DNA from: an uncultured Oscillospiraceae bacterium
GTDB lineage: Bacteria; Bacillota; Clostridia; Oscillospirales; Ruminococcaceae
NCBI GenBank assembly: GCA_934463345.1
Contig: CAKSJL010000005.1
Span: forward strand, 1-47,808
Direction of reading: 5' to 3'
Length of the DNA stretch: 47,808 nucleotides
Shown here: positions 27,943-35,790 of the stretch, in pieces
Numbering within the stretch: position 1 is the first letter of the stretch
Layout of the letters: each line of letters starts with the position of its first letter
Translations under genes and position numbers: made by a program
The notes under the pieces: model-generated
Told to the model about the DNA's origin: nothing
Database searches by the model: none
The model's input: only the letters and a program-made list of their open reading frames with translations

Positions 27943-29082
27943 TTATTTAACAGCTTCGCCGGAATTTTCAGATTTCTGATCCGATTTTTCTTCCGCCGGC
28001 TGTTCCTTTTCAGGCTCTTCACTGCTCATTCCCTTTATAGGAATTTCAAATTCCGGCTTTATGTCGATCTTGTATCCTGTAAGCTTTGCCGCAAGCTTTG
28101 CATTCTGACCTCTGTTTCCGATTGCGAGTGAAAGCTGATCGTTCGGAACGATTACTCTGCATTCCTTTGTATCGCCTTCAGCAACTGTAACACTTAAAAC
28201 CTTTGCCGGTGCAAGAGCCTTTGCAATAAACTCTGCCGGATCTTCGCTGTAATTGATAATATCAATTTTTTCCCCGTTCAGCTCATCAACAACTGCCTGT
28301 ATTCTTGACCTTTTCGGGCCGATACATGCGCCGACAGCATCAACATTTTCATCCTTTGACCAGACAGCAACCTTTGTTCTTGCTCCAGCTTCTCTTGAAA
28401 TTGACTTTATTTCAACAATTCCGTCATAAATTTCAGGAACCTCAAGCTCAAAAAGACGCTTTACAAGATCCCTGTGTGCTCTTGAGATCTTAATAATAGG
28501 TTTCTTAGATTTGTTGACAATACCTGTAACATAAACCTTTACCTGATCACCTTCCTTGAGATGCTCTCCCGGTATCTGCTCGTTTCTGAAAAGATAAAGC
28601 TCGGTCTTGTCGTAAACGACTGTAACTGTTCCGCTTCCCGGCTCAACCTGCGAAACCTTTGCTGTAATGCATTCGTTTTCCTTGTCCTGAAAACGGCTGA
28701 GTATATTTTCACGATTTATTTCTCTTAAATCGCCCTTTATCGACTGCTTTGCTGACTGCGCCGCAGCTCTTCCGAATTTTGCAGCGTCCAGCGGATACTC
28801 AACAGTACCGCCAAGATATGCATTAGGGTCAATAGTTCTGGCTTCATCAATGTTTATCTCGTTATAGTCGATAGGTTCATCATCAACTACTGTCTTTATA
28901 AGATACATCTCAAGCTTTTTCTTTGCGGGATCAATATCAACTCTTATATTGTCCTCACAGTCCGGATACGCCTTTCTTATTGCCTTCAGAAGAGCAGACT
29001 TTACCTTTTCCACCAGTATGCCTGTTTCAACGCTGTTTTCGTCTCCCAGAAGAGAAAGCGCCTCAAAAAAACCGTTGTTCAT
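27943..29082 (-). CDS. nusA: Transcription factor NusA
   Basis: A 379-residue NusA, the elongation factor that binds RNA polymerase and promotes pausing and termination. Domains in order: N-terminal RNAP-binding (about 1-130, NGFFEALSLLGDENSVE), S1 (about 135-200), and two KH domains (about 205-345; GACIGPKRSRIQAVVDELNGEKIDI and LAIGNRGQNAKLAAKLTGYKIDI). It ends in an acidic low-complexity tail (EEPEKEQPAEEKSDQKSEN) rather than the acidic repeats of enteric NusA. It lies 73 bases after rimP. Confidence 0.98.
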   Translation of the reverse strand: MNNGFFEALSLLGDENSVETGILVEKVKSALLKAIRKAYPDCEDNIRVDIDPAKKKLEMYLIKTVVDDEPIDYNEINIDEARTIDPNAYLGGTVEYPLDAAKFGRAAAQSAKQSIKGDLREINRENILSRFQDKENECITAKVSQVEPGSGTVTVVYDKTELYLFRNEQIPGEHLKEGDQVKVYVTGIVNKSKKPIIKISRAHRDLVKRLFELEVPEIYDGIVEIKSISREAGARTKVAVWSKDENVDAVGACIGPKRSRIQAVVDELNGEKIDIINYSEDPAEFIAKALAPAKVLSVTVAEGDTKECRVIVPNDQLSLAIGNRGQNAKLAAKLTGYKIDIKPEFEIPIKGMSSEEPEKEQPAEEKSDQKSENSGEAVK

Positions 29083-29155
29083 TTTCTTAAATTCCTCCGT
29101 TTAAATTAGAATTGTCAGTTATTATCATAATAAAATCCGAAAACTGCCGCAAATC

Positions 29156-29656
29156 TTACTCTGCGTCAAAATCCTCGTAAATTTTTATATAAGCGATATC
29201 AGAAAGCGTAAGCTCTGAGTATACCTCTTCCTCTTCCTCCGTTTCGCCCGGAAACGCAAGAGTTATTTTTTCACGGTCATAACCGCCCAGAAGTCCTACT
29301 ATTTCCTTTTCGCCGTTAAAATCTCTTATCGCCCTTACTCTGACCGGCATTCCGATACTCGCCTCAAAATGGGATTCCCTTACAAGTTCACGCTCCAGCC
29401 CCGGAGAGCCTATCTCAAGTATATAGCTCTGCTGTATCGGATCAGCTTCATCGAGCAGCTTATTTACAGGACGTGTGAAATTCTCACAGTCGTCTATGCC
29501 GACTCCGCCTTCCTTTTCAATAAATATTCTGAGGTACCAGCCGGCGCCCTCCTTTTCAAATCTGACATCCCATATGTCAAGATTCTGGCTTTCCGCCTCA
29601 TCCTTTACAAGGGCATATATTTTCTGTTCGGTTGCCCCGAATTTTTTTATTTTCAT
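29156..29656 (-). CDS. rimP: Ribosome maturation factor RimP
   Basis: A 166-residue RimP, needed for 30S assembly. Seen: WYLRIFIEKEGGVGIDDCENFTRPVNKLLDE (about 45-76) and YILEIGSPGLERELVRESHFE, both typical of the family. I start at the ATG at 29656, with AGGAGAG 8 bases upstream; an in-frame ATG at 29704 would add 16 unrelated residues. It is the first gene of the long translation operon. Its leader holds a perfect 22-bp palindrome. Confidence 0.96.
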   Translation of the reverse strand: MKIKKFGATEQKIYALVKDEAESQNLDIWDVRFEKEGAGWYLRIFIEKEGGVGIDDCENFTRPVNKLLDEADPIQQSYILEIGSPGLERELVRESHFEASIGMPVRVRAIRDFNGEKEIVGLLGGYDREKITLAFPGETEEEEEVYSELTLSDIAYIKIYEDFDAE

Positions 29657-29709
29657 AATTATCTCTCCTGATTGATGCAGACAGGCTTTCAAATGCCCCT
29701 GCAATAAGA

Positions 29710-29731
29710 AAGACCGGAAATTTCCGGTCTT
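29710..29731. promoter_or_regulatory. Perfect 22-bp palindrome in the rimP operon leader
   Basis: AAGACCGGAAATTTCCGGTCTT is fully self-complementary and on the minus strand is followed by TCTTATTG. It may end transcripts reading in from the dockerin gene, attenuate the rimP operon, or be a protein-binding site. The U run is weak, so termination is uncertain. Confidence 0.55.
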
Positions 29732-29759
29732 AGCTTATACTTTATACATACTATTTCAT

Positions 29760-29788
29760 AGTATAACACATTATGTCCGGAAAATCAA
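29760..29788 (-). promoter_or_regulatory. Promoter of the rimP-nusA-infB operon
   Basis: TTGATT (29783-29788) and TATACT (29760-29765), 17 bases apart on the minus strand. The -10 box is part of an inverted repeat ATACTAT-TTC-ATAGTAT (29748-29764), which also covers the probable start site. Confidence 0.7.
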
Positions 29789-29809
29789 GTATTTTTTTAA
29801 AAAAACTCA

Positions 29810-30244
29810 TCAGGACATATTGAGTATTTTCTGCCATCTCTCCTCATGCGTTCCGGAGGTTATAAGATATCGTGCAACATTTACAGCGTCATAAAGGTCA
29901 ACGCTTCCGCTAAGGTTTGTATCAGACATTGCAAAACCGAGAGAGCTTTCAAAACCCTCCGAAGCGATCCCCATGATATACTTTGCTATTGCAACAGCAT
30001 CATAAAGTGAGATATCTCCGCTTTCATCTGCATCTCCTCTTACTCCTATACCTATAGGTACAACTGCGGCAGTCTGTCCGTCAGCAATTATATTTACCTT
30101 ATAAGGTGTTGTGTCATTGCTTATAAGTCCGCTTTCGCCGACGCTGAAATCTATAAGCGAAAATGCGTCAATACCGAATGTCAGAAAAGCCACAGAGGCA
30201 GATACTGTACATGCCAGCATTTTTAACGTCTTTTTAATCTTCAT
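29810..30244 (-). CDS. Small secreted dockerin-only protein
   Basis: A 144-residue protein starting at the ATG at 30244 (AAGGAGAG 6 bases upstream). A signal peptide (about 1-28, LKMLACTVSASVAFLTFGIDAFS) is followed by only about 40 residues (SLIDFSVGESGLISNDTTPYKVNIIADGQTAAVVPIG) and then a full dockerin (about 70-130) with the duplicated loops DADESGDISLYDAV and DTNLSGSVDLYDAV. There is no catalytic or binding module I recognise. Its job could be to cap cohesins, or to attach a short peptide to the scaffold. It is transcribed away from the solute-binding protein gene. Confidence 0.85.
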   Translation of the reverse strand: MKIKKTLKMLACTVSASVAFLTFGIDAFSLIDFSVGESGLISNDTTPYKVNIIADGQTAAVVPIGIGVRGDADESGDISLYDAVAIAKYIMGIASEGFESSLGFAMSDTNLSGSVDLYDAVNVARYLITSGTHEERWQKILNMS

Positions 30245-30369
30245 AAGCCTCTCCTTTCCGGCATGCGCCAGTCTATAGCAATCCAATAAAACAGCATAAG
30301 ACAATATGTAATCCAAGTTGTCAGATTATGTTTCAGAATTTTGCTGGTCTGCTGTAGTTCACTGCTTAT

Positions 30370-30399
30370 ATAATACCATATAAGCACAGTACATGTCAA
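30370..30399 (-). promoter_or_regulatory. Promoter of the dockerin-only gene
   Basis: TTGACA (30394-30399) and TATTAT (30370-30375), 18 bases apart on the minus strand. The leader to the ATG is about 120 bases and holds no feature I can name. Confidence 0.75.
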
Positions 30400-30450
30400 A
30401 TATTCTTTTGACGAATCAACGTCTTTTACTGCCGGAAAGTGCATTTTTTC

Positions 30451-30479
30451 TTGACATTGAGAAATAAATTTTATATAAT
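30451..30479 (+). promoter_or_regulatory. Promoter of the solute-binding lipoprotein gene
   Basis: TTGACA (30451-30456) and TATAAT (30474-30479), both exact, 17 bases apart, and divergent from the dockerin-gene promoter 50 bases away. Confidence 0.92.
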
Positions 30480-30560
30480 TATAGTGTGAAAAAGTATATA
30501 ACAATAATCATGCGGCAGTGCCTCAGCCGTTTACCCATTGAATAAAAGGAGAATAATAAA

Positions 30561-31967
30561 ATGAATAAAAAGAGAATTCTTGCAGGACTTGCCGCTGTCC
30601 TTATGACGGCAGTAACGCTTACAGCCTGCAAAGGCGATTCGGATAAATCTTCTTCTGAAAAATCTTCAGATAATGCCGGAGAAAGTTCAGATATTGCAGC
30701 TGATGCTTCTGTGGACGCTGATAATGCTGAAAAAAAGGGACAGACTATAAAATGGCTCAGCTATTATGATGTAAATCCGTCGGGAAACGACAGCCGTTCA
30801 ATCGCGCTCACCCTTTTTGAGGATGTTTACGGCGGAAAGGTTGAATGGGTTCCGACTACAAACGACACAAAGTATGACGATCTTGCAAATATTCTTTTAA
30901 GCGGCGATTCTGTGGATATGTTCCCTTACGAGTGGGACGCTGTTCCTAACGGAGTATCCAAAAATCAGTATCAGCCTCTCGATGACTACATAGACTTAAA
31001 CGATGAGCTGTGGGCAGGAATGAAGGATACAGCGGATAAAATGGCTTATAAAGGTTCACACTATGTTGTGCCTTATTCAATAGACGATCCCGTCTGCCTG
31101 ATATACAGCAGGAAAATGATGAAGGACGAGGGTCTTGACGATCCGTATGAGCTTTACCAGAAGGGCGAATGGGACTGGGACGTTTTTATGGATATGATGA
31201 AAACCTTTGCTGAAAACGGCGGTGAAGAGACAAGGTATGGCTGTGCAGGCTGGATTGAACAGGCGCTTATGCAGTCATCCGGTCAGACAATCGTAAATTA
31301 TGACGGGCAGAAGTTCACTAACAATATTGATAGTCCTGAAATTGAAGCAGCTGAAAAGGTGCTTGAGGAAATCTGCGATTCTAACCTTTATTCTGATTCA
31401 TGGTACACATATTTCCCTGATGACGGCTCTGTTCTTTTCTGTGGAATAGCTCCATGGGCGCTTGCTGAATCAAACGGTATGAATCCTGACGAGGATATAT
31501 TCCTTGTGCCATTCCCTAAGATGCCTGGCTCTGACAAATATTACACAAGCTGTTCATATGGCGCAAAAATGCTTGTTGCCGGTTCTGACAAGGGTGAAGC
31601 AGTTGCTGAATATATAAAATGTGAAAGACTTGCCGTTACAGAAGAACAGTATGTTCAGGCTGCAAAGGAAAAGGCTCTTACTCCCGAAGTAAATTCAGAC
31701 GGCGAAAAAACAAAGTTCCTGACAGAGGAACAGTGGAATGCATGGCAGTCAATGCTTGATCCGAAAAACATCACACCTGTTTTTGATTACGGATTTGGCA
31801 TGGGTTCTGAAATGACTGAGGAAACCTATGATTACAGTACGAGAGGTACTATGCTAAATCTTACAGATTCTGTTTTAAGACCAATTGAAGGTTCTACTGC
31901 CGACTGGTCTGAAATTCGTGATTCCTTCAAATCCGCCGTTGATAAGGCAATTGAAAAGTATAACTGA
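30561..31967 (+). CDS. Extracellular solute-binding lipoprotein (ABC sugar-type, UgpB-like)
   Basis: A 468-residue lipoprotein. The signal peptide ends in a lipobox (LTAC, Cys23), followed by a Ser/Asp/Ala-rich linker (about 25-60). The mature part fits family 1 extracellular solute-binding proteins of carbohydrate ABC importers: KWLSYYDVNPSGNDSRSIALTLFEDVYGGKVEWV at the beginning, DMFPYEWDAVPNGVSKNQYQPLDDYID, and the VVPYSIDDPVCLIYSRKMMKDEGLDDPYEL segment. AGGAG-type site GGAGAA lies about 8 bases before the ATG. No permease or ATPase gene is nearby, so it must work with a transporter encoded elsewhere, or have another role. The sugar is unknown. Confidence 0.88.
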   Translation: MNKKRILAGLAAVLMTAVTLTACKGDSDKSSSEKSSDNAGESSDIAADASVDADNAEKKGQTIKWLSYYDVNPSGNDSRSIALTLFEDVYGGKVEWVPTTNDTKYDDLANILLSGDSVDMFPYEWDAVPNGVSKNQYQPLDDYIDLNDELWAGMKDTADKMAYKGSHYVVPYSIDDPVCLIYSRKMMKDEGLDDPYELYQKGEWDWDVFMDMMKTFAENGGEETRYGCAGWIEQALMQSSGQTIVNYDGQKFTNNIDSPEIEAAEKVLEEICDSNLYSDSWYTYFPDDGSVLFCGIAPWALAESNGMNPDEDIFLVPFPKMPGSDKYYTSCSYGAKMLVAGSDKGEAVAEYIKCERLAVTEEQYVQAAKEKALTPEVNSDGEKTKFLTEEQWNAWQSMLDPKNITPVFDYGFGMGSEMTEETYDYSTRGTMLNLTDSVLRPIEGSTADWSEIRDSFKSAVDKAIEKYN

Positions 31968-31979
31968 TAAATTTATTCA

Positions 31980-31998
31980 GGGCGACCATTGGTCGCCC
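31980..31998. repeat. Intergenic hairpin between solute-binding protein and nucleoside phosphorylase genes
   Basis: GGGCGACC-ATT-GGTCGCCC, an 8-bp GC-rich stem with a 3-base loop, 12 bases after the stop codon. No T run follows, so it is more likely an mRNA-stabilising or partial-termination hairpin that lowers expression of the next gene. Confidence 0.6.
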
Positions 31999-32050
31999 AT
32001 TGCATTAGAACGTATCCACATAAAATGCTCTGACAGGAGGATTTTCTTAA

Positions 32051-33349
32051 ATGAATGCCTGCGATATTATTTTTAAAACCAAAAGAAAACAGCCGCTGAG
32101 CTATGACGAAATGAAATGGTTTATAGACGGATATGTAAACGGAAACATTCCTGACTATCAGGTCTCTGCCTGGCTCATGGCTGTCTGCTTTAACCCTCTC
32201 ACAAAGGAAGAAACAAAAAATCTTACAATTATAATGCGTGATTCCGGCGAAGTTTCTGATCTTTCCGGAGTTGGAACTGTAACAGCCGACAAGCACAGCA
32301 CCGGTGGAATCGGCGACAAAACAAGCCTTGTGATCGCTCCCGTATGCGCTGCATGCGGACTTCATGTCCCGAAAATGTCCGGCAGAGGTCTGGGATTTAC
32401 CGGCGGAACTATAGATAAACTTGAAAGCATTTCCGGTTTCAATGTAAGCATGAGCTTTGAAAAATACATCGAAACGGTTAAGAATACCGGAACAGCAATA
32501 ATTTCACAAAGCGGCAACCTCGTTCCGGCAGACAAAAAGCTCTATGCACTTCGTGACGTAACTTCAACTGTTGACAGCATACCGCTTATATGCTCCAGCA
32601 TTATGAGCAAAAAGCTTGCGACCGGCGCAGACTGCATACTGCTTGATGTAAAGACAGGAAGCGGAGCGTTTATGAAAAATCCGGATGAAGCTGAAAAGCT
32701 CGCCTCTCTTATGACCGAAATCGGCAATGATTCCGGAAAGAAATGCCGCGCACTTATAACAGATATGAATCAGCCGCTAGGTCATGCTGTTGGTAATGCG
32801 CTTGAAGTTGAGGAAGCCGTACAAATACTCAGAGGAAGCCAGAAGGGCAGACTTTATGAGCTTTGCATGATACTTGCTGCCAATATGCTTGAGCTTGCCG
32901 GAAAAGGTTCATACGACAAATGCCTGAAAAATGCAGAAAGCTCAATACAAAACGGAGATGCGCTGAGAAAATTCAGGGAAATGGTCGAAGCACAGGGCGG
33001 TGACAGCCGTTTTACCGAAGACCTGTCATTGCTTCCGCACGCTGAACATAAGCTTGAAATACACGCTGATATGGATGGCTTTATATCCTCCGTAAACAGC
33101 GAAGATATTGGATTTGCCGCATTAATGACAGGCGCCGGAAGAAGCCGCAAGGAGGATAATATTGACCACAGCGCCGGAATTATCATGAACTGTGAAATTG
33201 GAAGCTTTGTCAGCAGAAATGATGTAATAATGACGCTTTATTCCGGAAACAGAAAAAATCTTGACGCCGCCGCAGAACGTGCGAAAAGGGCTATAGCAAT
33301 AACCCCGGATATGCCGGAAATCCCTCCGCTTGTATACAAAATTATTTAG
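32051..33349 (+). CDS. pdp: Pyrimidine-nucleoside phosphorylase
   Basis: A 432-residue enzyme that splits uridine, thymidine or deoxyuridine with phosphate to a base and (deoxy)ribose-1-phosphate. The N-terminal helical domain starts NACDIIFKTKRKQPLSYDEMKWFIDGYVNG. The glycosyltransferase core has DKHSTGGIGDKTSLVIAPVCAACG (about 80-103), the family signature SGRGLGFTGGTIDKLESI, and KTGSGAFM. The C-terminal domain is slightly divergent but complete. AGGAGG lies 9 bases before the ATG. Thymidine-only phosphorylase (DeoA) is the close alternative; the length favours the Firmicute Pdp type. Confidence 0.94.
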   Translation: MNACDIIFKTKRKQPLSYDEMKWFIDGYVNGNIPDYQVSAWLMAVCFNPLTKEETKNLTIIMRDSGEVSDLSGVGTVTADKHSTGGIGDKTSLVIAPVCAACGLHVPKMSGRGLGFTGGTIDKLESISGFNVSMSFEKYIETVKNTGTAIISQSGNLVPADKKLYALRDVTSTVDSIPLICSSIMSKKLATGADCILLDVKTGSGAFMKNPDEAEKLASLMTEIGNDSGKKCRALITDMNQPLGHAVGNALEVEEAVQILRGSQKGRLYELCMILAANMLELAGKGSYDKCLKNAESSIQNGDALRKFREMVEAQGGDSRFTEDLSLLPHAEHKLEIHADMDGFISSVNSEDIGFAALMTGAGRSRKEDNIDHSAGIIMNCEIGSFVSRNDVIMTLYSGNRKNLDAAAERAKRAIAITPDMPEIPPLVYKII

Positions 33350-33374
33350 CTTGCCATAAACATTCTCAAAGCTA

Positions 33375-33403
33375 TTGACATATCATAAAAAAAAGTATAC
33401 AAT
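33375..33403 (+). promoter_or_regulatory. Promoter of the membrane protein/zinc-ribbon gene pair
   Basis: TTGACA (33375-33380) and TACAAT (33398-33403), 17 bases apart, about 75 bases before the next start codon. Confidence 0.8.
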
Positions 33404-33481
33404 AAAGGGTAATACCGATAATAGTACAAATGACGCATTAATTCGTCAGTAATGTACAGCTGTTAAAGGACGGTTGCCGCA

Positions 33482-33925
33482 ATGCAAAAAACAACATCAG
33501 GAATCAAAGCCGGTGCTCTTGGAGCAGTAATTTATTTTTCAGCTCTGTTAGGCGGCTATATCCCGCTTTTTCTGCTGTCGGGCTACATTTTTCTGAAGGA
33601 AAGCAACAGCTGGCTTAAACGGGCAGCATTTAAAGCAATTGTACTCATGCTTGTTTTTTCCGGCCTTATTGCTGTAATAGATATGCTTAATGAGATTCTT
33701 GGCATTTTCAACAGTCTTTTTATGCTTGAGCTTGAAATACCGCTTGAGCTTGACAGAGTGCTTGAAAATATCGTAAGCATTGCCAAAACTATTACTTTTG
33801 CAATTCTTGGATTCAAGGCGCTCGGACAGGAGGACGTCCGTATTCAGACAATTGATAATGCGATTTGCAGTGAACAAGATATTTCTGCAAATGTCAGCGA
33901 TAAAAATAACTTTAAAAAGGAGTAA
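33482..33925 (+). CDS. Small integral membrane protein of unknown function
   Basis: A 147-residue protein with about three hydrophobic segments (about 12-35, 48-68 and 95-112) and a short hydrophilic C-terminus. The arrangement, with an amphipathic stretch (FNSLFMLELEIPLELDRVLENIVS) between the last two segments, recalls DUF4870-like small membrane proteins, but I cannot assign it to a family. An AAAGGA site lies about 11 bases before the ATG, a weak match. The next gene starts 7 bases after its stop, so the two probably act together. Confidence 0.75.
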   Translation: MQKTTSGIKAGALGAVIYFSALLGGYIPLFLLSGYIFLKESNSWLKRAAFKAIVLMLVFSGLIAVIDMLNEILGIFNSLFMLELEIPLELDRVLENIVSIAKTITFAILGFKALGQEDVRIQTIDNAICSEQDISANVSDKNNFKKE

Positions 33926-33932
33926 TAATATT

Positions 33933-34391
33933 ATGAGCTTTTTAGACAAACTTAAAAATACTGCCGGAAGTGCAATGGCAGCTGTTAGCGATGCCGCAAA
34001 GGACGTTTCCGACAAGGGCAAGGAAATGACTGAAAAGGCAAGAATCAACAAAGCTATCAAAAATGAGCAAACAAAGGTCAATAATCTTTACATGATTATC
34101 GGTCAGAAGGTTTTTGAGCAGAATGCATCTGCTCCGGCAGGACTTGAAGATCAGTTTAACGGAATCAGAACTGCAAAGGCTGAAATCGAAAGACTCCAGA
34201 AAGAAGCCGACCTTATGTCAGCCAATGCTTCACCAAAATGCCCGTCATGTGGCGCTGATGTATCAGCAGGTCAGCCATTCTGTCAGAAATGCGGAACAAA
34301 GCTTGGCACAGCACCGGCTCAGACAGTGAACAGCGCTCCTGAAACTCAGCCGGGAACACCTGAAACAACAGATAATAACACAGCAAAATAA
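33933..34391 (+). CDS. Zinc-ribbon protein with N-terminal helical region
   Basis: A 152-residue cytosolic protein beginning at the ATG at 33933, with AAGGAG about 11 bases upstream. The first 100 residues are helical and Lys/Ala/Glu-rich (FLDKLKNTAGSAMAAVSDAAKDV, then a probable coiled coil near AEIERLQKEADLMSA). A zinc ribbon follows (CPSCGADVSAGQPFCQKCG, four Cys), then a low-complexity Pro/Thr/Glu tail. Such zinc-ribbon proteins are common in Clostridia, but the role is not known. It is co-transcribed with the preceding membrane protein and followed by a strong terminator. Confidence 0.85.
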   Translation: MSFLDKLKNTAGSAMAAVSDAAKDVSDKGKEMTEKARINKAIKNEQTKVNNLYMIIGQKVFEQNASAPAGLEDQFNGIRTAKAEIERLQKEADLMSANASPKCPSCGADVSAGQPFCQKCGTKLGTAPAQTVNSAPETQPGTPETTDNNTAK

Positions 34392-34404
34392 TATGCTGTC
34401 TGAT

Positions 34405-34437
34405 TTCCCCCGATTTTTGGATCGGGGGAATTTTTTT
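34405..34437 (+). terminator. Intrinsic terminator after the zinc-ribbon gene
   Basis: TTCCCCCGAT pairs with ATCGGGGGAA around a 6-base loop, followed by T7. Confidence 0.95.
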
Positions 34438-34507
34438 GCAAAAAATAAGGACGGAAAAAATACCGCCCTTACAAATATACTCTTTATGCCAAGCCATTTT
34501 ACTCCGT

Positions 34508-34625
34508 CTACTGCCACTCATCATAATACGGCTGCGCTTCGTCCTGATTCCATTCATCATATGGTTGTGCTTCGTCATAATTCCATTCATCGTACGGCTG
34601 CGTTTCATCCTGACTCCATTCATCA
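34508..34625 (-). repeat. 33-bp tandem repeat encoding the acidic tail
   Basis: Three and a half units of about 33 bp at the 3' end of the carboxypeptidase gene, each encoding an Asp-Glu-Trp-rich 11-residue block. Confidence 0.85.
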
Positions 34626-35671
34626 GTCGGCAAAGCTACTTTTGGTATCGTTTCCCCATTCAACGCTGCTGCAAGCCTCTCATACACATTTAATGCATCG
34701 CTTATGTGAAGCGGTTCTGTATAATGTGATCCCGGCGCTCCTGTTGTTACCAGAACGTACTGTTTACCGTCTATCTCTGCCAGAGACGCCAGACATAAGC
34801 CGGCTTCGTCTGTGTAGCCTGTCTTTCCGCCAAGTATCCTTCCGCCATCAAAATAGGACGAATCCAGTTCAGAAAACAATGTGCTTGAAAGTGTTATGCC
34901 GTCCGGATGCTCATCTGTTTCGGTATAGTAGCTCTGGGATGTAAATATCTCATAGAATGTGTCATTTTTCAGCGCATACCTCAGAAGCAGTGAGATATCA
35001 GCTGCTGTTGAATAGTGCTCATAATTCTGGAATCCACATACATTTGTAAAGTTTGTATTTTCCATTCCAAGCTCCTTAGCCTTCTGGTTCATAAGCTGAA
35101 CAAAATCCCATTCACTTCCGCTTATATAGTTTGCCAATGTCAGGCAGCATTCCGCACCAGAGCTTAAAACCGCACCATAAAGCAAATCACGATAGCTTAC
35201 CTCTTCATACGCCAGAAATCCAGCAGTCGAACCGTTTTCCGCATTTACCTGATCGTATATGCTTCCGCTTATCATTATTGTTTCGTCAATATTATAGACA
35301 TTTTCTATAGCAACTATAGCCGTCATTATTTTTGTAAGCGATGCCGGATAAATCTGTTCATATTTATTCTGCGAAAACAGTTCATTTCCGTCTATGTCCG
35401 TCAGAAGTACTGCCTCGCTGTCTATTTCAAGTCCCTCAAAGCTCTCTGCGCCGACTGTTGGCTCAGGATCTGTAGGTGTCTGGGTTGTCGTTTCAGTTTC
35501 AGACTCTCCACCAGTTTCAGAAACAGATTCACTTGCAGAAACGGAAACTGCCTCTGTTCCTCCCGAACGCTTTTTCATAAGTGTGATGCCGCCCAGAATT
35601 ATAAGCAGAAGCAGCAAAATAATAAAAAGCCAGAGCGCAACTCCTCCGGCAGAATTAGACTCTTTTTTCAT
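34508..35671 (-). CDS. D-alanyl-D-alanine carboxypeptidase (S11) with repetitive acidic C-terminal tail
   Basis: A 387-residue penicillin-binding protein that trims stem peptides outside the cell. One membrane segment (about 13-33) anchors it; a Ser/Thr/Glu-rich linker follows. The catalytic SxxK is in PASLTKIMTA and the KTG in GGKTGYTDEAG. At the SxN position the protein reads SSGAECCL, so the usual Asn seems replaced by Ala, which is odd. The last 45 residues are 11-residue repeats (DEWSQDETQPY, DEWNYDEAQPY, DEWNQDEAQPYY, DEWQ) instead of the usual membrane-contact helix. Start at 35671 because GGGGAG lies 4 bases upstream; upstream in-frame codons lack a site. Confidence 0.9.
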   Translation of the reverse strand: MKKESNSAGGVALWLFIILLLLLIILGGITLMKKRSGGTEAVSVSASESVSETGGESETETTTQTPTDPEPTVGAESFEGLEIDSEAVLLTDIDGNELFSQNKYEQIYPASLTKIMTAIVAIENVYNIDETIMISGSIYDQVNAENGSTAGFLAYEEVSYRDLLYGAVLSSGAECCLTLANYISGSEWDFVQLMNQKAKELGMENTNFTNVCGFQNYEHYSTAADISLLLRYALKNDTFYEIFTSQSYYTETDEHPDGITLSSTLFSELDSSYFDGGRILGGKTGYTDEAGLCLASLAEIDGKQYVLVTTGAPGSHYTEPLHISDALNVYERLAAALNGETIPKVALPTDEWSQDETQPYDEWNYDEAQPYDEWNQDEAQPYYDEWQ

Positions 35672-35753
35672 TTTCTCCCCTTTTAGACCTTTTAAAACCG
35701 TCATTCCGACAAATTGCAGACAATAGCTGTTCATCATTGTCTGCACACATTTT

Positions 35754-35786
35754 AAGGCAGTACCGTACATCCTACAATACTGCCTT
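35754..35786. repeat. Inverted repeat at the start of the carboxypeptidase transcript
   Basis: AAGGCAGTACCG (35754-35765) and CAATACTGCCTT (35775-35786) share 9-bp complementary ends. On the minus strand it begins 4 bases after the -10 box. A near-identical pair of ends occurs at 47336-47403 before gmd, at the same distance from a -10 box. Confidence 0.7.
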
Positions 35787-35790
35787 AATA

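Noticed and set aside
34393..34944. His/Pro-rich plus-strand frame opposite the carboxypeptidase tail
   Set aside because: It is the reverse reading of the 33-bp repeats and begins in the terminator; no ribosome binding site.
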